The notes beneath the pieces are model-generated. The model worked only from the letters and a program-made list of their open reading frames with translations, was not told where the DNA came from and made no database searches. 6,794 nucleotides of DNA from Candidatus Dormiibacterota bacterium. Lineage in GTDB: Bacteria; Chloroflexota; Dormibacteria; Aeolococcales; Aeolococcaceae. The stretch lies in the NCBI GenBank assembly GCA_027451645.1, contig DAIDIX010000074.1:1-6794 (forward strand). Reading direction: 5' to 3'. Below, piece by piece: positions 1 through 4,760 of the stretch. Position 1 is the stretch's first letter. Each line of letters begins with the position of its first letter. A program made the position numbers and the translations under genes.

Positions 1-423
1 GGACTGGACCAGGGCACACGACGTGAGCACTGCATCCGAGCAGTTGTGGATGCAGCAGCATACAGGACACAGGATGTTCTGGAGCACATGGGAATGCATG
101 CAGCAGGGAAACTTCACGAGCTTCGTGTCGATGGTGGCATGACAGCGCTTGACTACCTCTGTTCAACGCAGGCCACTCTGAGCAGTGTTGTTGTCCGGAG
201 ATCCCACACACGTGAGACCACAGTCCGTGGAGCAGGTCTCCTTGCCCTCGTTGGCGAAGGAATCATTCCGGAGGTGGATGGTGTTGCAGAGGATATCGGA
301 CGGCAGGCCGACGTATTTGAACCAGATGCCAGGGATCGTGCCCGCAGGGCTGCTGACTACACTGCGTGGAAGGCTGACAGGGATCTTCTCCTTTCACGGA
401 GCGGGCGGATGCCCAAGGGGTAG
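1..423 (+). CDS. glpK: Glycerol kinase, C-terminal part (5' end outside window)
   Basis: The protein phosphorylates glycerol to sn-glycerol 3-phosphate with ATP in the cytoplasm, the entry step of glycerol catabolism. The frame is open from base 1 and ends at TAG (421-423), giving the last 140 residues of a family usually about 500 long. Visible FGGY-kinase landmarks, numbered within the fragment, are the GLDQGT..H..RA segment at 1-14, AYRTQDVLEHM at about 20-30 (AYQTRDVL in relatives), LRVDGGM at 41-47 (part of the C-terminal ATP-binding lobe) and ETTVRGAG at 72-79 (ETTALGAA or ETTARGAA in relatives). The tail has the usual F-x-P and a late Trp followed by about 18 residues. It is followed 36 bases later by glgX in the same reading frame and probably heads this transcription unit, though its own start is not visible. 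The sugar-kinase C-terminal fold is certain. Glycerol is preferred over another FGGY substrate because of the AYxTxDVL and VDGGM segments. Confidence 0.88.
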   Translation, partial: GLDQGTRREHCIRAVVDAAAYRTQDVLEHMGMHAAGKLHELRVDGGMTALDYLCSTQATLSSVVVRRSHTRETTVRGAGLLALVGEGIIPEVDGVAEDIGRQADVFEPDARDRARRAADYTAWKADRDLLLSRSGRMPKG

Positions 424-474
424 GCAAAGGAACTGCTGCTTTCCTACAATACGCATGTTGTGGAGGGGATCTCA
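424..474 (+). promoter_or_regulatory. Ambiguous translation-initiation region of glgX
   Basis: Two Shine-Dalgarno-like strings lie here, and neither serves a normal start codon. AAAGGA at 426-431 is 28 bases before the GTG at 460. At closer range it has only two in-frame CTG codons, at 433 and 436. GGAGGGG at 462-468 has no ATG, GTG or TTG at a useful distance downstream in any frame. The glgX frame is open from just after the glpK stop, so the true start may be GTG 460, a CTG, or an unusual start codon. It could also be hidden by a sequence error. Confidence 0.35.
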
Positions 475-2571
475 TCGCCGCGGATTCCGCGGATCGCACG
501 TCGTCAGTCCCGGCAGAAGCCAGGGACCAGTGAGGGCAGTTCATGCCCATCGTCTGGACTTTCAGGCAGCTCGAGCCTTGCACGAAGTGGACGTGGTGCA
601 GTCTGGAATGGAACGGGAGTGGAATTCGCTGTCTATGCGGAAGGGAGCGGGCCAGTAGAGGTTGTCCTGTTTGATGAATCGCGGAAGGTGGTGTCAACTC
701 GCGTTCTCCGAAGCACAGATGGCACTGTTCATCGACGCTACGTGCACGGTATCGCTCCAGGAACCCGGTACGCATTCCGTATCGGAGGTCGGGATGGACA
801 GCTCCTTGTGGATCCCTATGCCACTGCTGTGGACAATCCTGGCGTATCACGGGATGCCTCAGGCGCACTATCCTGCAGCTTCGATGCACATGGAAGATAT
901 CAGGGACCACTTGCAGTCGTGACTGACTCCGCATATGCATGGCGACATCCCTCGCCGCGGCAGGGCTCACGCCCGCTCATTGTCTATGAGACGCATGTCC
1001 GGGGATTCACCAGGACGAACCCTGCAATTCCAGCAGAGCTCCAGGGAACGTATGCTGGACTCGCTCATCCTGCAAGCATTGCGTATCTCAAGAAGCTCCA
1101 TGTCACTGCAGTTGAGCTCCTTCCCGTGCACATGTACGTCGACAGGCCATTTCTCACAGCAGCAGGAAGGAGGAACTACTGGGGATATGATCCTGTTGCG
1201 TGGAATGCTCCCGAGGGCAGGTACAGGACTGGCTCAAGGCCAGAAGCGGTTGTGCGGGAGTTCAAGGAGATGGTTGATGCACTCCATGGTGCAGGAATAC
1301 GGGTCATCCTTGATGTTGTCTACAACCATACTGCTGAAGGTGGTGCAGATGGACTTACCCTCAGTCTGAAAGGACTCGCTCCATCCACGTATTACCATAG
1401 GCGTGGCCAGCAGTACTGGGATATCACGGGCTGTGGCAATACTGTGAATGTCTCCTCCCCAGAGGGCCTCAAGGTCGTCCTTGACAGTCTCCGGTACTGG
1501 GTAGAGGAGATGCATGTCGATGGCTTCCGCTTTGACGAGGCTCCAGCACTCTTCCGGAGCTCGCCTGCTGAACCCTCTCGATGGAATGCCTTTGCGGATG
1601 CCGTGTATGCGGATCCCGTGCTGTCGAAAGTCCTCCTCATTGCAGAGCCGTGGGATGCAAGTCCGACAGGGTACTGGCAGGGCCGGTTTCCACAGCAGTG
1701 GATGGAATGGAATGGCAGATTCAGGGATGCTGTCCGTGACTTCTGGAGAGGCGCAGCACCTGGAGTATCAGAGCTTGCAACACGGCTGGCTGGGTCAAGC
1801 GACCTGTTCAGGGACCGTGGTCCCCAGGCAAGCGTGAATTTCATTGCATGTCACGATGGCATGACTGCCAGGGATCTCGTTTCGTATGAGCGGAAACACA
1901 ACGAGATGAATGGTGAGAACAATCACGATGGTGCGGATGACAACCGCTCGGCAAACTATGGCGTTGAGGGTCCGAGCTCGGATGCAGCACTTGAGTCATT
2001 CCGGAAGCAGCAGCAGCGGAACCTCCTCGCAAGCGTTGCACTTGCCCAGGGAACGCCGATGCTGCTTGCTGGAGATGAGCGGGGAAGATCCCAGATGGGA
2101 AACAACAATGCCTACAACCAGGATTCGCCACTCTCGTGGATTGACTGGACACAGGGAGATCCTGCACTCGAGGCATGCGTTGCACGTGCATTCGCACTTC
2201 GGGCTGCACATCCTGCACTCCGAAGGCAGACCCACTTCACTGGGGAGACGTGCTTCTGCGGAAGCAGTGCGGATGTTGCCTGGCGAAGGGAGGACGGAGC
2301 TGAGCTTACAGTGGACGACTGGAAGGATGCCACACGGCGGAGTCTTGGCATGCAGATCCATGACCATCATGGAAAGCAGCTGGATGAGATGTACATCGTG
2401 GTGAACAATGGAGACCATGCTGCTGCATGGTCGCTTCCTCCAGGCAGATGGGAAGCAGTCCTTGATACAGGAAGTGAAGATGGTTCTCCGTCCTCCCAGC
2501 CGGGGGACAGCAGGACTGCAGTGACAGCTGCTCACAGTATCCAGGTGTTTGCACGTCCCAACGGGAAATGA
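460..2571 (+). CDS. glgX: Glycogen debranching enzyme, GlgX/isoamylase type (GH13)
   Basis: This enzyme hydrolyses alpha-1,6 branch points in glycogen or limit dextrin in the cytoplasm. An N-terminal CBM48 beta-domain spans about residues 48-112 (VWNGTGVEFAVYAEG, then VVLFDE). The GH13 barrel spans about 174-575 and a C-terminal beta-domain runs to 703. GH13 regions visible are DVVYNH (285-290), GFRFDEA with nucleophile Asp359, IAEPWD with acid/base Glu396, and CHDG with Asp466. The following KHNEMNGENNHDG stretch (about 479-491) and GDERGRSQMGNNNAYNQD are diagnostic of the GlgX/TreX group rather than branching enzyme or pullulanase. The length is slightly above the roughly 650-700 usual for GlgX because of about 40 low-complexity Ser/Arg-rich residues before CBM48. 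GTG 460 is the first standard start in frame, but no Shine-Dalgarno site supports it. The 3' end overlaps the GH18 gene by four bases. The debranching assignment is firm; the exact start and the branch-length preference are not. Confidence 0.93.
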   Translation: MEGISSPRIPRIARRQSRQKPGTSEGSSCPSSGLSGSSSLARSGRGAVWNGTGVEFAVYAEGSGPVEVVLFDESRKVVSTRVLRSTDGTVHRRYVHGIAPGTRYAFRIGGRDGQLLVDPYATAVDNPGVSRDASGALSCSFDAHGRYQGPLAVVTDSAYAWRHPSPRQGSRPLIVYETHVRGFTRTNPAIPAELQGTYAGLAHPASIAYLKKLHVTAVELLPVHMYVDRPFLTAAGRRNYWGYDPVAWNAPEGRYRTGSRPEAVVREFKEMVDALHGAGIRVILDVVYNHTAEGGADGLTLSLKGLAPSTYYHRRGQQYWDITGCGNTVNVSSPEGLKVVLDSLRYWVEEMHVDGFRFDEAPALFRSSPAEPSRWNAFADAVYADPVLSKVLLIAEPWDASPTGYWQGRFPQQWMEWNGRFRDAVRDFWRGAAPGVSELATRLAGSSDLFRDRGPQASVNFIACHDGMTARDLVSYERKHNEMNGENNHDGADDNRSANYGVEGPSSDAALESFRKQQQRNLLASVALAQGTPMLLAGDERGRSQMGNNNAYNQDSPLSWIDWTQGDPALEACVARAFALRAAHPALRRQTHFTGETCFCGSSADVAWRREDGAELTVDDWKDATRRSLGMQIHDHHGKQLDEMYIVVNNGDHAAAWSLPPGRWEAVLDTGSEDGSPSSQPGDSRTAVTAAHSIQVFARPNGK

Positions 2572-4124
2572 ACCGCTTTCTCGCAGCAGCACTCACTGTG
2601 ATGGCTGCACTTGTGCTTCCTGCCTGTGGCAGTGAAGGAAGCGTGCTGCATGCAGGAATTCCCGTGATGACAGTCGGAGGGGAGCTTCTTTCCGATGGGG
2701 TGGACAACGTTCCTCCCCATATCGACTTCATCCTCCATGCAACACCGGAACCCGCATATGGTGTCACTGTTCGGATTGATTCCCAATCCCTTCAGGTGAC
2801 ATACAGCAGCGGCAGCATAGGTGCCCGTGCGCCACGGCCATTGCCGTTTGGCAGCACGCACCTTCTTTCAGTTCACCTTCCCGGGATTGGTTCAGAGCAG
2901 TATCACATCACCATAGTTCCTCTCACCCAGTGCTTTGCTGCATGGTTCCAGAATGCAGCTGGCGTGCATACCATTGACATCTCCTTTTCCGGAGCGCCTG
3001 TGCAGTCAGCGCTCACGCAGTATCTTCCATCAGGGAGCATCGTGTGGCGCTCCCCGAGTGAGGTAGTTCTCCATCCAGCATCAGGTACTGTCGCTCTGCA
3101 CTTTCCCTCCAGTCTTCCGACAGCCCATGGAGCACATCTCGCAGCTTCTCTGGTCGAGACCATACGCACGTGGAGTGCCAGTCCCGGGCTCCTCTGGGAT
3201 CCTGCACTTCCCAGGCTTCCGAGTGAGAAGGTCACAGCCTTCACTACAGGGGGGAGTGCAGCTCTGGCATCGCTTCAGCACGTTGCCAGCTCTGTGAGCA
3301 TCCTGGATCCTGTAGGACTCTCCCTTGGAGGAGATGGATCACTGCTGGGGAATGTCTCCAGCACAGGTGCTGCCACTGCTGAGGTACAGCACATGGCCGT
3401 GATGCCTGTGATCCAGAATGCATTTTCGGACCCGTCAGGCATCGAGGCACTTCTCGGGTCAGGCGTGCTCGAGACCCAGTTCATTGACAGTGCACGCTCA
3501 CGTGTGACTGCAGGCAGGTATGCAGGCGTGAATATCGATTTCGAGAACATTCCCCCATCCCTTCGTGATGAGTTCACTGCATTTATCGGCGAGCTTGCCA
3601 CTTCCTTCCATGCTGTGGGAAAGCAGGTGAGCGTGGACATTCCCGTGAGCACCCTCGGGAGTCCCAATGCAGCGTATGACGATGCTGCGCTCAGCCACGA
3701 GGCGGATGCAGTCATCATCATGGCCTACGATGAGAACACGACACCAGGAGTCCCTGGTCCTGTGGCAGGGGAAACATGGGTATGGGAAACACTGGCAGGC
3801 ATGCTGCCAGGAATGGCAGTCTCGCATGTCGTCCTTGGTCTCCCGCTCTATGGACGTGTGTGGAGTGGCACTGAGGTCCATTCCTGTGCAACTCCTGTCT
3901 GTGAGGGGGAGGTGCTCGCTCTTCCAGATGCGTTCATAACGGAGGACTTTGCAGATCCATCAGTGCTTCTTGCGGGAACGGATGCCTCAGGAGCTGCAGT
4001 GACTGCTGCAGTGAGCACAGAGGAAACGGTAGCTGCTGCTGCAATTGCTGCTGCACGGAATCATCTTGCGGGGATCGCAGTCTGGAGCCTCGGGGAGGAA
4101 GCCCCTGGACTCGCCCTGCCCTGA
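2568..4124 (+). CDS. GH18 (YaaH-like) glycoside hydrolase lipoprotein
   Basis: This is a predicted secreted, lipid-anchored GH18 hydrolase acting on a beta-1,4-linked N-acetylglucosamine polymer such as chitin or peptidoglycan glycan; the substrate is inferred. Residues 1-20 form a lipoprotein signal: an Arg, a hydrophobic run and a lipobox LPAC with Cys20. Residues about 30-215 are beta-rich and Ser/Thr/Gly-rich and may hold one or two Ig-like modules; I do not recognise a family. The GH18 barrel occupies about 215-518. Its active-site strand reads AGVNIDFEN, with Asp324 and proton donor Glu326. MAYDE (385-389) carries the Tyr that holds the acetamido group, followed by LGLPLYGRVW (to Trp432) and a final AVWSLGEE with Trp506. 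The ATGA overlap with glgX suggests translational coupling; GGGA at 2563-2566 is too close to ATG 2568 to be a good ribosome site. The YaaH resemblance rests on the NIDFENIPP segment. Family is confident, substrate is not. Confidence 0.85.
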   Translation: MNRFLAAALTVMAALVLPACGSEGSVLHAGIPVMTVGGELLSDGVDNVPPHIDFILHATPEPAYGVTVRIDSQSLQVTYSSGSIGARAPRPLPFGSTHLLSVHLPGIGSEQYHITIVPLTQCFAAWFQNAAGVHTIDISFSGAPVQSALTQYLPSGSIVWRSPSEVVLHPASGTVALHFPSSLPTAHGAHLAASLVETIRTWSASPGLLWDPALPRLPSEKVTAFTTGGSAALASLQHVASSVSILDPVGLSLGGDGSLLGNVSSTGAATAEVQHMAVMPVIQNAFSDPSGIEALLGSGVLETQFIDSARSRVTAGRYAGVNIDFENIPPSLRDEFTAFIGELATSFHAVGKQVSVDIPVSTLGSPNAAYDDAALSHEADAVIIMAYDENTTPGVPGPVAGETWVWETLAGMLPGMAVSHVVLGLPLYGRVWSGTEVHSCATPVCEGEVLALPDAFITEDFADPSVLLAGTDASGAAVTAAVSTEETVAAAAIAAARNHLAGIAVWSLGEEAPGLALP

Positions 4125-4125
4125 C

Positions 4126-4668
4126 CTATGACGGGTGGGCGTGGGGAGGGGAGTCGTTTCCCAGATCGGGAAGGTCGAGCGTGTTGATCCAGTCGCGGAT
4201 CTGGGATAGCCGCTCATCCGATCCCTCACCATCTCCGCCTTCCTCATCCTGGTCATCATCGCTCGGGATGATGCCTGCCTGATCCACTACAGTCTGGGCA
4301 ACAAGTATCTTTGCATCTACTCGGACTGCTATGGCAATAGCATCGGATGGACGTGCATCGATGGCAATCGTCTTGCCATCCCCCTCAGCAACAATCTGTG
4401 CGTAGAACACCTCGCCTGAGAGTTCAGTCACGACAATCCTGTCGATCCGGACATGGAGAGTCTCGAGCATGTTCACGATGAGGTCGTGGGTGATGGGACG
4501 CTCTGGAGTTATGCCAGTGATTTTCAGTGCAATGGAATTCGCCTCGCTTACTCCAATCCATATGGGGAGAAAGTGGGGTCCATCAGTCTCTTTCAGGATG
4601 ACGACATGCTGTCCACTCGACATGTGCACACGAATGCTGTCCACAGTCATCTCAACAAAATTGTCCAT
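4126..4668 (-). CDS. Bifunctional nuclease (BFN/DUF151) family protein
   Basis: This 180-residue protein belongs to the BFN (DUF151) family. Some members, best known from plants, have been reported to cleave both DNA and RNA; the role of bacterial members is poorly defined. The BFN domain covers residues about 5-132. Hallmarks are MTVDSIRVHM at 7-16, VVILKE (22-27), LPIWIG (34-39), ERPITHDL at 56-63 and the signature RPSDAIAIA at 106-114. A strongly acidic Asp/Glu/Gly tract (137-152) links to a short amphipathic tail, RLSQIRDWINTLDLPDLG (153-170), which many relatives also carry in some form. The protein is soluble, with no signal or membrane segment. The start is ATG at 4668-4666. An alternative Met7 begins the conserved block, but nothing in the sequence favours it. 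No Shine-Dalgarno site precedes either. It is divergent from polA and convergent with the GH18 gene. The family is confident; nuclease activity is inferred. Confidence 0.85.
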   Translation of the reverse strand: MDNFVEMTVDSIRVHMSSGQHVVILKETDGPHFLPIWIGVSEANSIALKITGITPERPITHDLIVNMLETLHVRIDRIVVTELSGEVFYAQIVAEGDGKTIAIDARPSDAIAIAVRVDAKILVAQTVVDQAGIIPSDDDQDEEGGDGEGSDERLSQIRDWINTLDLPDLGNDSPPHAHPS

Positions 4669-4760
4669 TACTTAAGATCATACGCGAGATGCAGAATGAG
4701 GATCGATTTCTCTGAGATGGTGCTGGCAGATCGGAAAACCCCGTAAACCGATACCATAGG
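4669..4760. promoter_or_regulatory. Divergent intergenic region between BFN gene and polA
   Basis: These 92 bases must hold the 5' signals of both flanking genes, unless polA is read from elsewhere. On the minus strand a TATGAT hexamer (4682-4677, one mismatch to TATAAT) lies 8 bases before the BFN start codon. That would put the transcript start at or next to the ATG, giving a leaderless or nearly leaderless mRNA. No good -35 box is seen 16-18 bases further upstream. On the plus strand I see only weak matches: CTGGCA at 4723-4728 as a -35-like box and TACCAT at 4752-4757, with 23 bases between them, which is too long. No clear operator palindrome is visible. Confidence 0.4.
4677..4682 (-). 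promoter_or_regulatory. Candidate -10 box for the BFN gene
   Basis: Read on the minus strand the hexamer is TATGAT, five of six matches to the sigma-70 consensus. Its downstream edge is 8 bases from the ATG at 4668, so initiation about 7 bases downstream would start the RNA almost at the start codon. It lacks an upstream TG extension and a clear -35 box, so a chance match is quite possible. Confidence 0.25.

Noticed and set aside
185..658. A 157-codon plus-strand frame spanning the glpK end and the glgX start, with an ATG at 455
   Set aside because: I considered it as a small gene or as the true glgX N-terminus through a frameshift. Its sequence shows no CBM48 features and it overlaps clear GlpK coding sequence, so it looks like a shadow frame.
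263..970. A 235-codon open frame on the minus strand over the glpK end and glgX start
   Set aside because: It lies opposite two well-supported genes, its Cys/His/Arg/Gln-rich product resembles no family, and long antisense frames are common opposite genes of this base composition.
1392..1844. Antisense 150-codon frame inside glgX
   Set aside because: It lies opposite the conserved GH13 catalytic motifs, has a composition typical of a reverse-strand shadow, and no start signal.
3994..4058. Short repeats (CTGCAGTGA at 3994-4002 and 4006-4014, and GCTGCTGC runs near 4033-4052)
   Set aside because: They encode the Ala/Val/Thr-rich helix region near the GH18 C-terminus and are explained by codon choice for Ala-rich protein.
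4092..4105. GGGG/CCCC hairpin with a six-base loop near the GH18 3' end, considered as a terminator
   Set aside because: The stem is only four pairs, no T-run follows on either strand, and it lies inside coding sequence.
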